Assembly (NCBI GenBank): GCA_902533075.1
Contig: CACAKN010000002.1
Location: forward strand, 1 to 64,000
From: an uncultured Pelagibacteraceae bacterium
Lineage (GTDB): Bacteria; Pseudomonadota; Alphaproteobacteria; Pelagibacterales; Pelagibacteraceae
DNA: 64,000 nucleotides
Direction: 5' to 3'
In this document: positions 39,847 to 50,170 of the stretch, one piece after another
How the letters are laid out: every line of letters begins with the position of its first letter
How positions within the stretch are numbered: the stretch's first letter is position 1
Translations under genes and position numbers: made by a program
Notes under the pieces: model-generated
Database searches by the model: none
What the model was told of the DNA's origin: nothing
The model's input: only the letters and a program-made list of their open reading frames with translations

Positions 39847-41024
39847 TGAGTTTATATAATTTTTCAGATAAAATCGTTTTTAAAATATTGAAAGATATTA
39901 AGTATGGCTATTTAGAATTAACAAAATTCAATGGAGAACTTTTAAAATTTGGTGATCCACAAAGTAATTTAAAAGCAGTTTTAAGGATTAAAAAACCTAA
40001 TTTCACGTTTAATTTAATTAAAGGTGGTAGCATTGGTCTTGCAGAATCGTATATGAAGGATGAATTTACAACTGATAATTTATCTAATCTAATTGAAATT
40101 ACTGCAAGAAATATAAAAATAATTCATAAATTTTCTGGTTTATTAGATTTTCCAATGATTAATTATTTTAAAAATATTTTTATAAAAAATACCAGAGGAA
40201 GAAGTAAGGAAAATATTTCAAAACATTATGATTTGGGAAATGAGTTTTTTTCACTTTGGTTAGACAAAACATTAACTTATTCAAGTGCAATTTTTGATGA
40301 AAAAAATAAAGATTTAACAAACGCGCAAAATAACAAATATCAAAAATTAATTAATTTAATTAAACCTAATAATGGAGATAAAATTTTAGAAATAGGTTGT
40401 GGCTGGGGAGGATTTGCAGAATATCTTGGAAAAAAATATGATGTAAAACTTGACTGTATTACAATTTCTAAAAAACAATTTGAATATGCAAAAGAAAGAA
40501 TTCATAGATGTGGTTTAAATGAAAAAGTTAATATTGAAATAAAAGATTATAGAGATTTAAAAGACCAATATAATTCTATAGCGTCAATTGAAATGATTGA
40601 GGCTGTAGGGAAAAATTACTTAGAAAGTTATTTTAAAACTATTAAAAATAATTTATCAGACAACGGTAAAGCTGCTATTCAAGCTATAACTATAGATGAC
40701 GCTTTGTTTGATAGATATAAAAATAAAGAGGATTTTATTCAAAAATATATTTTTCCTGGTGGCTTTCTTCCAAATAAAAACAGTATAAACAAATATGTTT
40801 CTGATAACGGTTTGACTATTAAGTCTTATCAATCTTATGCTGACCATTATTCAAATACTTTGTCAATATGGAGAGATAAGTTTAATAAAAAATGGGATCA
40901 AATAAAAAATCAAGGATTTGATTTGACATTTAAAAGAATGTGGGAGTTTTACTTGTGTTATTGTGAAGCTGGTTTTAAGTCAAAAAATATTGACTTAATA
41001 CAATTTTCAATTCAAAACAAATAA
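39846..41024 (+). CDS. Cyclopropane-fatty-acid synthase family SAM-dependent methyltransferase
   Basis: ISKHYDLGNEFFSLWLDKTLTYSSAIF; ILEIGCGWGGFAEY. Confidence 0.93.
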   Translation: MSLYNFSDKIVFKILKDIKYGYLELTKFNGELLKFGDPQSNLKAVLRIKKPNFTFNLIKGGSIGLAESYMKDEFTTDNLSNLIEITARNIKIIHKFSGLLDFPMINYFKNIFIKNTRGRSKENISKHYDLGNEFFSLWLDKTLTYSSAIFDEKNKDLTNAQNNKYQKLINLIKPNNGDKILEIGCGWGGFAEYLGKKYDVKLDCITISKKQFEYAKERIHRCGLNEKVNIEIKDYRDLKDQYNSIASIEMIEAVGKNYLESYFKTIKNNLSDNGKAAIQAITIDDALFDRYKNKEDFIQKYIFPGGFLPNKNSINKYVSDNGLTIKSYQSYADHYSNTLSIWRDKFNKKWDQIKNQGFDLTFKRMWEFYLCYCEAGFKSKNIDLIQFSIQNK

Positions 41025-41035
41025 GGAACAAAACT

Positions 41036-41584
41036 ATGCTCGACATAAAATTATTTAGATCAATTTTATTGATAATTTCACTAATCTTAATTACAAGTTG
41101 TTCTATAAATAGCTCTATGAAGCCAGAAGATTTTAAAAATAAAGAACCCCGATTGATAATTGAGGAATATTTAGCAGGTAAAACTAAGGCTTGGGGAGTT
41201 CTTCAAAATAGATCTGGAAAAGTTACAAGACAATTTTCTGCTGACCTAAATGGAAAATGGGATGGTAAACAGCTAATACTTGATGAAAAATTTAATTGGG
41301 ATGATGGTGAAATTCAAACTAGACAATGGCAAATAACTAAAATTGACGAAAATAATTATGAAGGTTCGGCAGGAGATGTTGTTGGAAAAGCAAAAGGTTA
41401 TTCTTATGGACCTGCATTTAAATTTGAATATGTTCTTTTAGTTCCTGTTAAAGGGAAAGAAATGAAAATTACTTTTGATGATTGGATATTTAAACAAGAT
41501 GATCGTGTAGCAATAAATAGGGCTACAATGACTAAATTTGGTTTTAAAGTTGCTGAACTAACAGTTGTTTTTGTAAAAGATTAA
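41036..41584 (+). CDS. DUF3833-like lipoprotein
   Basis: Lipobox-like LITSCSINSS; MKPEDFKNKEPRLIIEEYLAGKTKAWGVLQNRSGKV. Confidence 0.8.
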   Translation: MLDIKLFRSILLIISLILITSCSINSSMKPEDFKNKEPRLIIEEYLAGKTKAWGVLQNRSGKVTRQFSADLNGKWDGKQLILDEKFNWDDGEIQTRQWQITKIDENNYEGSAGDVVGKAKGYSYGPAFKFEYVLLVPVKGKEMKITFDDWIFKQDDRVAINRATMTKFGFKVAELTVVFVKD

Positions 41585-42342
41585 TTTTTTTTTTGATATT
41601 TGGTCATTTTACCAACTAAACCAAAATAAATTTTGCTTGGTAAGAAACTTAACATTTTTAGTACAAAAGTTAAAGATTTTGGAAAATGGATTTCAAAAAT
41701 ATTTTTATTTATCAATCCATCATAAATTTTTTCAGCTGCATATTCAGTTGTTTTTAAAAAAGGCATTTTAAAATCATTCTTATCTGTCATTGGTGTTTTG
41801 ATAAAGCCTGGTGACACTAAACAAATACGTACGTTAGATCTTTTAAAGTCAAAATATAAACTCTCAGCTAAATTGTTCAAAGCTGACTTCGATGGTCCAT
41901 AACCAGTTGAATTTGGTAGCCCCCTATATCCAGCTATCGATGATACAATAGTAATAATACCTTCTTTTTTATTTTTAAAATATTCTTCTACAGCCTTAAT
42001 ACTATTTAATGTTCCAAAGAAATTGACTTTAAAAACGTCTTCAATTTGTTCCACATCAATATCTTTTTCTTTTTTTGGATTCCACGTTCCAGTTGAAAAA
42101 AAACAAATATCAACACTTTGAAACTTATTTTTGATTGTTTCAAAAACCTCTTTACATTTTAACTTGTCAGTTACATCTAATGGAAATCCATAAATATTTT
42201 CATTATTGTTAGATATTTCTTTTAATAAATTTTCTCTTCTTGCTGAAATTGCAACATTCCAGCCTTTATTAGCAAATTTTATTGCTAAGGCTTTACCAAT
42301 ACCAGTACTTCCGCCAGTTATCCAAATAGTTTTTTTATTCAT
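41581..42342 (-). CDS. SDR family oxidoreductase
   Basis: TGGSTGIGKALA; catalytic YGPSKSAL. Confidence 0.92.
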   Translation of the reverse strand: MNKKTIWITGGSTGIGKALAIKFANKGWNVAISARRENLLKEISNNNENIYGFPLDVTDKLKCKEVFETIKNKFQSVDICFFSTGTWNPKKEKDIDVEQIEDVFKVNFFGTLNSIKAVEEYFKNKKEGIITIVSSIAGYRGLPNSTGYGPSKSALNNLAESLYFDFKRSNVRICLVSPGFIKTPMTDKNDFKMPFLKTTEYAAEKIYDGLINKNIFEIHFPKSLTFVLKMLSFLPSKIYFGLVGKMTKYQKKN

Positions 42343-42348
42343 TTTATA

Positions 42349-42834
42349 GTGATGTATAATACTTATATGTTAAAAAATAAATTCATATCATTTATTCTGT
42401 TTTTTATTTTTACATATTCTGCATCATTAATTGGGGGAATGGCGACAATAAGTAATAAAGAACCTTGGTACTCAGAGCTTGTGAAATCAAATTATAATCC
42501 ACCTGACTGGGTTTTTGCACCTGTTTGGACAACTCTATACTTCATGATGACACTAGCTATTTGGTTTTATTGGCATAGTAAAAACAGAGAAATGAATACT
42601 GTTTATATTTATTTTATCCATATAGTATTTAATACAACTTGGAGTATTGTTTTTTTTGGCTTACATCAAATTTTATTAGCTTTGATTATATTAGTGATTC
42701 TAATTATTTTTATAATTATTCTTATTTTTAAATTTAGACGTGCCAATTATGTTAGTCCATACTTAATGATTCCCTATTTACTTTGGAGTTGCTATGCACT
42801 ATTTCTAAATTTAAACTTATTTATTTTAAATTAG
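42349..42834 (+). CDS. TspO/MBR family protein
   Basis: WYSELVKSNYNPPDWVFAPVWTTLYFMM. Confidence 0.93.
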   Translation: MMYNTYMLKNKFISFILFFIFTYSASLIGGMATISNKEPWYSELVKSNYNPPDWVFAPVWTTLYFMMTLAIWFYWHSKNREMNTVYIYFIHIVFNTTWSIVFFGLHQILLALIILVILIIFIIILIFKFRRANYVSPYLMIPYLLWSCYALFLNLNLFILN

Positions 42835-42835
42835 T

Positions 42836-43939
42836 ATGGATGATGTTGTAATAATTGGTGGGGGAATAATTGGTACTGCTACAGCTTATTTTCTGTCAAA
42901 AGAGGGCAGAAAAGTAAAAGTAATAGAAAGAGATCCTACATATAAGAAAGCTTCATTTCCATTATCTCTAGGTGGTTTTAGAAGACAATTTTTTCAAACT
43001 GAAAATATTTTACTTGGTAAATTTGCACGAGAATTTATTTTTCAAATACCTAAATTATTAAAAACAGAAAAAAACCCCAAACCAACCGCTAGTATGGTCA
43101 CCAACGGTTATCTATTAATGTTTGGACCTGAACATGCCGAAGAGCAATACAAAGCTCTAGAAAATCATAAAGCTTGTGAAGCGGGTACAAAAAATATTAA
43201 AGGCTCTGAACTAAGTAAATTTTTTCCATATATAAATAGTAATGGAATAGAAACAGCAACATTTACTGACAATCAAAGTGAAGGTTGGATTGATCCCTTT
43301 ATGTTCCATGGAGCATTAAAAAGTAAGGCGATGGAACTTGGCGCTGAATTTATTAAAGGAGAAGTAAAATCTCTTTCAGAAATAAAGGCCGAAACAATTA
43401 TCTCTGCTGCTGGATGTTGGACAAAAGAATTATTAGAGGATATTCCAGTTGAACCACAAAAACACACAGTATTTAGAGTTAAATGTCCAAAACATATTCC
43501 TGAAATGCCTTTAACAGGCGATTTAACAACAGGAGTATATTGGAGACCAGAGGGAAAAGAATATTTAGCTGGGTCACCAAAATCTATTTTTGATGCAACT
43601 GATCTTGAACCTGCCTGGAATGATTTCGAAGAACTTGTTTGGCCAGCTTTAGCTAAAAGAATTCCCGCTATGGAAGAATTAAAATTAACTGGTGGATGGG
43701 CTGGTTATTACGATTGTAATAGACTTGACAATAATGCTGTAGTTGGAAAGCACCCGAAATTTGATAACGTTTATCTAGCTACAGGTTTTACTGGAAGAGG
43801 GTTAATGCAAGCACCAGGCATAGGAAGAGCACTTACTGAACTAATAACAACAGGCTCCTATCAATCAATTGATATTTCGAATATGGCAGTTGAAAGAGTC
43901 TTGGGAAAAAAAGCTCGACCAGAACCATACGTCCTCTAA
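42836..43939 (+). CDS. FAD-dependent oxidoreductase (DAO/sarcosine oxidase-like)
   Basis: VVIIGGGIIGTATAYFLSKEGRKVKVIERD; GWAGYYDCNRLDNNAVVG..GFTGRGLMQAPG. Confidence 0.88.
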   Translation: MDDVVIIGGGIIGTATAYFLSKEGRKVKVIERDPTYKKASFPLSLGGFRRQFFQTENILLGKFAREFIFQIPKLLKTEKNPKPTASMVTNGYLLMFGPEHAEEQYKALENHKACEAGTKNIKGSELSKFFPYINSNGIETATFTDNQSEGWIDPFMFHGALKSKAMELGAEFIKGEVKSLSEIKAETIISAAGCWTKELLEDIPVEPQKHTVFRVKCPKHIPEMPLTGDLTTGVYWRPEGKEYLAGSPKSIFDATDLEPAWNDFEELVWPALAKRIPAMEELKLTGGWAGYYDCNRLDNNAVVGKHPKFDNVYLATGFTGRGLMQAPGIGRALTELITTGSYQSIDISNMAVERVLGKKARPEPYVL

Positions 43940-43946
43940 TTATTTT

Positions 43947-45200
43947 GTGATTAAAAAGAATATTTTTTCATTTTCGTTATCAATTGTATTTGCAATGATA
44001 ATTGGCTATTTAATTTATAAACAAATTGTTTATCCAACAGTTATTCCAATGGTTATAAAAGGTGGGGCAAGTTTATTTGCCGATTGGACTGTAATTTTAA
44101 ATGCCAATGACTGTGTTCAAAAAGGATATGATGTTTTTTTAGAAAACCCTTGTGATAAATGGAACCGCAAACATGTTTATGGTGAGATATTGCTACATAT
44201 ACCTTATATTAGGTCTTTCGCAAAATTTTATTATTTTTATTTTCCTTTAATACTTAATTTTATTTTTTTATATGTAATTTCATACAGTCTATTTAACCTA
44301 GATTATAAAAAGTCATTTCCATTTTTATTATTACTAGTTTTTAGTTTGCCAGTTATTTTAGTTATTGAGAGAAGTAATATAGATTTAATTGTATTTATAT
44401 TTATATTTTTAATTTCTAAATATAATAGTAAATTTTTAAGTTATTTCTTAATAATTATTTCATCAATTTCCAAAATTTATCCAATTTTATTATCGGTAGT
44501 TTTTTTTTTTGAAAATAAAAAAAAAGATATTTTAATTAATTTAATTATTATTTTAATCATTTTGTCTGTATTATTTGGTTTGCAATTTGAAAGCTTTGTT
44601 AAAATATTCAATAATAAAGGCCAATTTTCAGGATTTGGCTATGGACTATATGAATTTTCTTTTTTAGGATTATTTAAATTTATAAATAATTTAGATATAA
44701 ATTTTAATGGATCTAATTTTAATTGGGTTAAGTATCTTTACATACTCCTTTTTGTGATTTTACCAGTAATATTATTAAATATTTTAAATAATTCTAAAAT
44801 TAATCTACTTTTCGATAATGGCAATTTTAACCTTGATGGTAAATTTGAAAATAAGATTTATTTTATATCATCTACAATAATTGTTTTTTGTTACTTTACA
44901 TTTTCGAATTTTATATATAGGGAAATTTTTTTTCTTGGATTAGTGCCAGCTTTACTTATTTACAAGAATACATCTAAAAGCAATATCTTAAATTTTTATT
45001 TTTATTTTTTAATTACCAAGTTTATCTTAACAACAATTTTTATTTATTTTTACCAGAATAATATTTTTCCAATGATTAAGCCACTATTAATAGTATTTAA
45101 GCATACGATAGATTTCTTTTTAGTGTCGATAGTATTGCGTTTTTATTACAATTTCTTAATTTTATTTGCTCGAAAGAAACTTCTTCAAATAACTTATTAG
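43947..45200 (+). CDS. Polytopic membrane protein (DUF2029/GT87-like), probable GTG start
   Basis: Multiple TM segments; start moved to 43947 to avoid the large overlap with the upstream gene. Confidence 0.5.
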   Translation: MIKKNIFSFSLSIVFAMIIGYLIYKQIVYPTVIPMVIKGGASLFADWTVILNANDCVQKGYDVFLENPCDKWNRKHVYGEILLHIPYIRSFAKFYYFYFPLILNFIFLYVISYSLFNLDYKKSFPFLLLLVFSLPVILVIERSNIDLIVFIFIFLISKYNSKFLSYFLIIISSISKIYPILLSVVFFFENKKKDILINLIIILIILSVLFGLQFESFVKIFNNKGQFSGFGYGLYEFSFLGLFKFINNLDINFNGSNFNWVKYLYILLFVILPVILLNILNNSKINLLFDNGNFNLDGKFENKIYFISSTIIVFCYFTFSNFIYREIFFLGLVPALLIYKNTSKSNILNFYFYFLITKFILTTIFIYFYQNNIFPMIKPLLIVFKHTIDFFLVSIVLRFYYNFLILFARKKLLQITY

Positions 45201-46648
45201 GTTCCACAAAAAGTTTTATATTCTTCACCTAGAGGTGAGGTTTGCTGATAATCATTTATTCCTTTTTGCTTTAGATAAGGTTTTTCTAATATTCCTAAAA
45301 TTTTAATTAATGGATTAAAATCACCATCTTCAGCAGCTATTAAAGCTTCTTCAACTTTGTGATTTCTTGGAATAACCATAGGATTATTATTTTTCATCAA
45401 ATTAATATATTTATCTGATGAATTATTGTTTTTAAGAAGTCTTTTTTTCCATCTTATTCTCCAATCTAAGAAATCATTATTTTCAAAAACTTTTTCTTTT
45501 TTCGGACCTTGATCCATTAAATGGCAAAAAGTATTTGTGTAGTCCACTTTTTTTTTATGCATCCAGGTTAATAAATCCAAAATTAAAGATTTGTCTTTGT
45601 CATCGAGACCAATTAATCCTAATTTATTTCTCATCATGTTAATCCATTTTTCCTCATAGATTTTTTCAAAAGTATTTATTGTTTCAGTTGCTATTTCAAT
45701 AGCTCTGTCTTTATCTTTATCTATAAAAGGTATTAAGCACTCTGCAAATCTAGCTAAGTTCCATTTCGTAATAACAGGTTGATTACAATAAGCATACCTT
45801 CCCATTTGATCTATTGAGCTAAAAACAGTTTTTGGATCATAAGAGTCCATAAAAGCGCATGGACCATAATCAATTGTCTCCCCAGAGATACTCATATTAT
45901 CTGTATTCATTACGCCATGAACAAAACCAACACGCATCCAGTTAACTACTAAATTACATTGTCTCTCGATAATAAGATTCAATAAATCTAAAGCCTTATT
46001 ATTTGAATTTTTAATTTCAGGATAATGTCTATCAATCGTGTAATCTAATAAAGTTTGTAATTCATCTTCTTTTTGCCTTGCTGCAATATATTGAAAAGTA
46101 CCAACTCTGATATGACTAGAAGCAACACGAGTTAATATGGCACCCTGTAAAATTTTCTCTCTTTGAATATTTTCCCCTGTTTTTACCACTGCTAAACTTC
46201 TTGTAGTCGGAATATTTAAAGCACTCATAGCTTCACTAATTATATATTCTCTTAACATAGGACCTAGAGCTGCTCGACCGTCACCATTTCTTGAAAATGC
46301 AGTTTTGCCCGAGCCTTTAAATTGTATATCATATTTCTTATTTGCTCTTGTTGTGTGTTCACCAATTAATACTGCTCTACCATCTCCAAGCATTGTAAAA
46401 TGACCAAATTGATGACCCGCATAAGCCTGCGCTATAGAATTACTTCCATTTGGTAATACATTTCCTGAAAAAATTTTTGAAAGCTCTTTTTTATCGATTT
46501 TAGAAAAATCAAGATTTAATTCAGAGGCCAAGCTTTCATTGAGCACTACTAAATCAGGATTTTTTACAGGGACAGGATTTACATCTTCTTTAAAAGATTC
46601 TGGTAAATTAAAATAGGTATTTTTGAAATTCCAATTGATTTTACTCAT
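45197..46648 (-). CDS. selO: SelO (YdiU/UPF0061) protein adenylyltransferase
   Basis: AYAGHQFGHFTMLGDGRAVLIGE; QFKGSGKTAFSRNGDGRAALGPMLREYI; C-terminal FCGT. Confidence 0.95.
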   Translation of the reverse strand: MSKINWNFKNTYFNLPESFKEDVNPVPVKNPDLVVLNESLASELNLDFSKIDKKELSKIFSGNVLPNGSNSIAQAYAGHQFGHFTMLGDGRAVLIGEHTTRANKKYDIQFKGSGKTAFSRNGDGRAALGPMLREYIISEAMSALNIPTTRSLAVVKTGENIQREKILQGAILTRVASSHIRVGTFQYIAARQKEDELQTLLDYTIDRHYPEIKNSNNKALDLLNLIIERQCNLVVNWMRVGFVHGVMNTDNMSISGETIDYGPCAFMDSYDPKTVFSSIDQMGRYAYCNQPVITKWNLARFAECLIPFIDKDKDRAIEIATETINTFEKIYEEKWINMMRNKLGLIGLDDKDKSLILDLLTWMHKKKVDYTNTFCHLMDQGPKKEKVFENNDFLDWRIRWKKRLLKNNNSSDKYINLMKNNNPMVIPRNHKVEEALIAAEDGDFNPLIKILGILEKPYLKQKGINDYQQTSPLGEEYKTFCGT

Positions 46649-46687
46649 AAAAAAAGCGATTTATAACAATATAAACCGCTTTTTTTT
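46649..46687 (-). terminator. Stem-loop/intrinsic terminator between fdh and selO
   Basis: AAAAAGCGATTTATA-acaa-TATAAACCGCTTTTT. Confidence 0.75.
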
Positions 46688-46698
46688 GAATTTTAAAT

Positions 46699-47898
46699 CT
46701 ATTTTTTCTTATATTTTGCTGCTTCTTCTGAACCACCAGTTGCAGAACCTTTACTATATGAGTGGGCACCCATACCAGCTAATTGACCATCTTTTACAAT
46801 TAAATACTGATTTCTTATCTCTTTGCCTTCAAAGAAACATTCCAATATCTCTCGTACACCATCAGCATATCTCCCTTGTGCTGTCAAAGAAGTCCCTGAA
46901 GTATGAGGTGTCATACCATGATTAGGCATACTTCTCCACACATGATCGTTTGGTGCTGGTTGTGGAAACCAAACATCCCCGGCATAACCACTCAACTGAC
47001 CACTTTTAAGTGCCTTTGCGATCGCTTCACGATTACAGATTTTTCCTCTAGCAGTATTTACTATATAAGCACCTTTTTTCATTTTACTAATCATTGCATC
47101 ATCGAATAAGTTTTCAGTTTCTGGATGAAGAGGACAGTTAATTGTCACTACATCACAAACTTTAACCATAGACTCTACTGACTCATGAAATGTAAGATTA
47201 AGTTCTTTTTCGACTGAATCAGGTAGTTTATGTCTGTCAAAATAATGTAAATGAACATCAAATGGTTTCATTTTTCTTAAAGCATCTAACCCTATACGGC
47301 CTGCAGCAACTGTTCCAATATGCATACCTTCCACATCATATGATCTTTGAACAGCATCAGCTATATTCCATCCACCTTCATTTACTATTCTATGCTGATT
47401 ATGATAATCTCTTACCATTGATACAATCATCATAACTATGTGCTCAGCTACAGATCTAGAGTTACAATAAGTTACCTCTACAACATCAATTTTATTATCC
47501 ATTGCAGATTGTAAATCAACATGGTCTGAACCAATACCTGCTGTGATTGCCATTTTAAGTTTTTTTGCTTTTGCAATTCTCTCTTTTGTTAAATAATATG
47601 GAAAGAATGGTTGGGAGATAACAATATCAGCATCAACAATATGTTTGTCAGCCTCACATCCATCTCCATCTTTACTATTAGTAACTACTAATTCATGTCC
47701 GTTGCTTTCTAAAAATTTTCTTAATCCAAGTTCACCAGACACACAACCTAGTAATTGTCCTGGAGTATAATCTCTACCTTTTGGTGAAGGTAAAGTCATT
47801 CCATCAGGGTATTTTTCAATTTTAGGTAATTCAGAAAGTGCATATGATTTTGGCATTCCACCTTTTGGATCATCATATAATATGCATAATATTTTCAT
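46699..47898 (-). CDS. fdh: NAD-dependent formate dehydrogenase
   Basis: DPKGGMPKSYA; HIVDADIVISQPFFPYYLTKERI; AGIGSDHVDL; NTARGKICNREAI; TPHTSGTSL. Confidence 0.95.
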   Translation of the reverse strand: MKILCILYDDPKGGMPKSYALSELPKIEKYPDGMTLPSPKGRDYTPGQLLGCVSGELGLRKFLESNGHELVVTNSKDGDGCEADKHIVDADIVISQPFFPYYLTKERIAKAKKLKMAITAGIGSDHVDLQSAMDNKIDVVEVTYCNSRSVAEHIVMMIVSMVRDYHNQHRIVNEGGWNIADAVQRSYDVEGMHIGTVAAGRIGLDALRKMKPFDVHLHYFDRHKLPDSVEKELNLTFHESVESMVKVCDVVTINCPLHPETENLFDDAMISKMKKGAYIVNTARGKICNREAIAKALKSGQLSGYAGDVWFPQPAPNDHVWRSMPNHGMTPHTSGTSLTAQGRYADGVREILECFFEGKEIRNQYLIVKDGQLAGMGAHSYSKGSATGGSEEAAKYKKK

Positions 47899-47967
47899 TT
47901 ATTCTCCTGTGTATTAAAATATTTATTTAGGGCATCTAACCTTATTTTGAGGCCCCTAGCAAATGAA

Positions 47968-48432
47968 TTATTTTTGACTTGGGTAAGATTTTTTTAAAAT
48001 AAATCGGTTTATAATTATTGCGGATATAATAATTATTATTGAACCTGTTATTACAGGGCTGAATAAATAATCGAATGATACACTTCCAACTATGACTATA
48101 ATGGGATTTCCTCCTGCAGGAGGGTGAGTAACATTGAATAAAATCATTAAACCGACCCCAAAACCTACAGCTATAGGAATGGTAACAAAAAGTGGCAGTG
48201 GCACAAAGTGCAAAACAATTAAACCAACAATCGTAGTCACCAGGTGTCCAAAAAATACATTTTTTGGCTGAGCAAAAGGACTCTCTGGATAACCATAAAG
48301 TAAAACCATTGATGAACCAAATGACGCTATTAAGAATATTCCAAATTCTGTTTTGTAAGTTAATAATGTTAAAATTCCAATTGTGATAATAGAGAATAAA
48401 CCTGCTAAAATAGATTGTTTAACATTTCCCAT
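47968..48432 (-). CDS. HPP family membrane protein
   Basis: FGSSMVLLYGYPESPFAQPKNVFFGH; THPPAGGNPIIV. Confidence 0.93.
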   Translation of the reverse strand: MGNVKQSILAGLFSIITIGILTLLTYKTEFGIFLIASFGSSMVLLYGYPESPFAQPKNVFFGHLVTTIVGLIVLHFVPLPLFVTIPIAVGFGVGLMILFNVTHPPAGGNPIIVIVGSVSFDYLFSPVITGSIIIIISAIIINRFILKKSYPSQK

Positions 48433-48436
48433 AGCT

Positions 48437-48835
48437 TTAATTTGATACTATTTTTTTTAGTGTCTTGAAAGGTAATAATAAACATTCTTTTCTAGAAATA
48501 CTTTTTTTTTTAAATAATTTTTTCAAAAATTGCCATTTTTTGTCAATTATCTTTGAATTTCCATCAAAATATAATTTTGCATCATCACATAACTCATTTA
48601 ATTTGTTTTTTTTATTATTAATTGAGATTTTTGATAATAAACTTGCTGATGCCTGACAATAAACACATGATTTACCTTGGTATCCAAAATCAAGTATTTT
48701 TTCGTTCTTAATAATTAATTTAATTAACATTTCATCTCCACATAATGAATTTTTTAGTTTGGAAAAATGTGTGTGATTCTTAATATCTCTATTATTATCA
48801 GTATCTGAAGCTAAATTTAATATTTCTAAATCCAT
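48437..48835 (-). CDS. IscU/NifU-like iron-sulfur scaffold domain protein
   Basis: LCGDE, GKSCVYCQASASLL, RKECLLLPF three-cysteine arrangement. Confidence 0.8.
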   Translation of the reverse strand: MDLEILNLASDTDNNRDIKNHTHFSKLKNSLCGDEMLIKLIIKNEKILDFGYQGKSCVYCQASASLLSKISINNKKNKLNELCDDAKLYFDGNSKIIDKKWQFLKKLFKKKSISRKECLLLPFKTLKKIVSN

Positions 48836-48868
48836 TTAATTTTTTATACTAACTTATATAATATAAAA

Positions 48869-50119
48869 ATGAAATCTTATAGCCAAGCGTTAAAAATACT
48901 TAAAGAAAATAAAATTGAAATAAATGATGAAAATATAAATTCATCAAAAAGCTTAAATAGAGTAAGTTCAATTGATATTTATACTAATTCAGATTATCCA
49001 TCAGCTAACAATGCATCATTTGATGGTTATGCAATTAAATCTAAAGATACAAATAAATTAGATAATAAGATTTATCAAAAGTTCAAAATAATTGGGTCAA
49101 TTGCCGCAGGAGACAAGCCAATAAAAAAAAAAATTAAAAAGTTTGAAACAGTAGAGATAATGACTGGTGCATTAATACCCAAATCTTTTGATACAATAAT
49201 TCCTATTGAACAAATCAATTTCTATCCAAATAAAAAAAAAGCAAGATGTATTCTACTTAATAAAAAAGTCCCGAAATTTAAACATATAAGGTTTAAAGGA
49301 TCTGATTATAAAAAAGGTGATTTATTAATTTCTAAAGGAACAATCTTACAATCTAGTCATATACTAGCGTTAAAAACATTAGGTGTTTTAAATATAAAGG
49401 TAAAAAAAATACCTAAAATTTTATTTTTTTCAACAGGTAATGAAATAACAAATCAGCAAATAATTCCAGATTGGAAAGTAAGAAATTCAAATAGTCATTA
49501 TATTCATTCACTAAAAGAAAATTTTTTATTTGATTTTAAAGATGGTGGAATTTTAAGAGATAAGGATAAACTTAAATTTGAAAAAAAGATAAAAAAAATC
49601 CTAAATTCGAATATTGATATTATTATTACCTCTGGCGCAGTATCAGCCGGTAAATTTGATTTTATACCAAATGTTATAAAAAAATTTAAACACTCAAGTT
49701 ATTTTAAAGGTGTAGCTATTAGACCTGGAAAACCAGTTTTATTTGCAAAAATTAAAGGAAAACAGAAAGCTATTTTTGGTTTGCCTGGTAATCCTATTTC
49801 ATCAGCAGCATGTTTTAGATTCTTTATCTATCCCTATTTACAAAATTTACTAGGTATTAAAGAGGAAAAACCCATTAAAGCAACTTTAAAAAATAGTTTT
49901 AATAAAAAAAAACTTTTTACCCGTTTTATCAAAAGTAAAATCAATACAACTAAAAATGGTAATGTTGAAGTCAAAATTTTAAAAGGTCAAGAGTCATACA
50001 GAATTCAATCTTTTGTTAATTCAAATATTTGGACATTGTTGCCTGCGGGTAAATCAAAATTTAAAAAGGGAGAAATTGTAGATTGTTTTTTTCCACATCA
50101 ACCAAATAAAACTTTTTAG
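48869..50119 (+). CDS. moeA: Molybdopterin molybdotransferase MoeA
   Basis: NASFDGYAIKS; MTGALIPKSFDTIIPIEQ; VSAGKFDFI; GLPGNPISSAACF. Confidence 0.93.
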   Translation: MKSYSQALKILKENKIEINDENINSSKSLNRVSSIDIYTNSDYPSANNASFDGYAIKSKDTNKLDNKIYQKFKIIGSIAAGDKPIKKKIKKFETVEIMTGALIPKSFDTIIPIEQINFYPNKKKARCILLNKKVPKFKHIRFKGSDYKKGDLLISKGTILQSSHILALKTLGVLNIKVKKIPKILFFSTGNEITNQQIIPDWKVRNSNSHYIHSLKENFLFDFKDGGILRDKDKLKFEKKIKKILNSNIDIIITSGAVSAGKFDFIPNVIKKFKHSSYFKGVAIRPGKPVLFAKIKGKQKAIFGLPGNPISSAACFRFFIYPYLQNLLGIKEEKPIKATLKNSFNKKKLFTRFIKSKINTTKNGNVEVKILKGQESYRIQSFVNSNIWTLLPAGKSKFKKGEIVDCFFPHQPNKTF

Positions 50120-50170
50120 TAATGGCCTATTTTTGTTGTAGTTCAAAGTAATTACAATTAAACATTCATA

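Noticed and set aside
46623-47109. Plus-strand ORFs opposite fdh/selO (46623..46925, 46903..47109)
   Set aside because: Antisense to well-supported fdh coding sequence; no RBS or domain.
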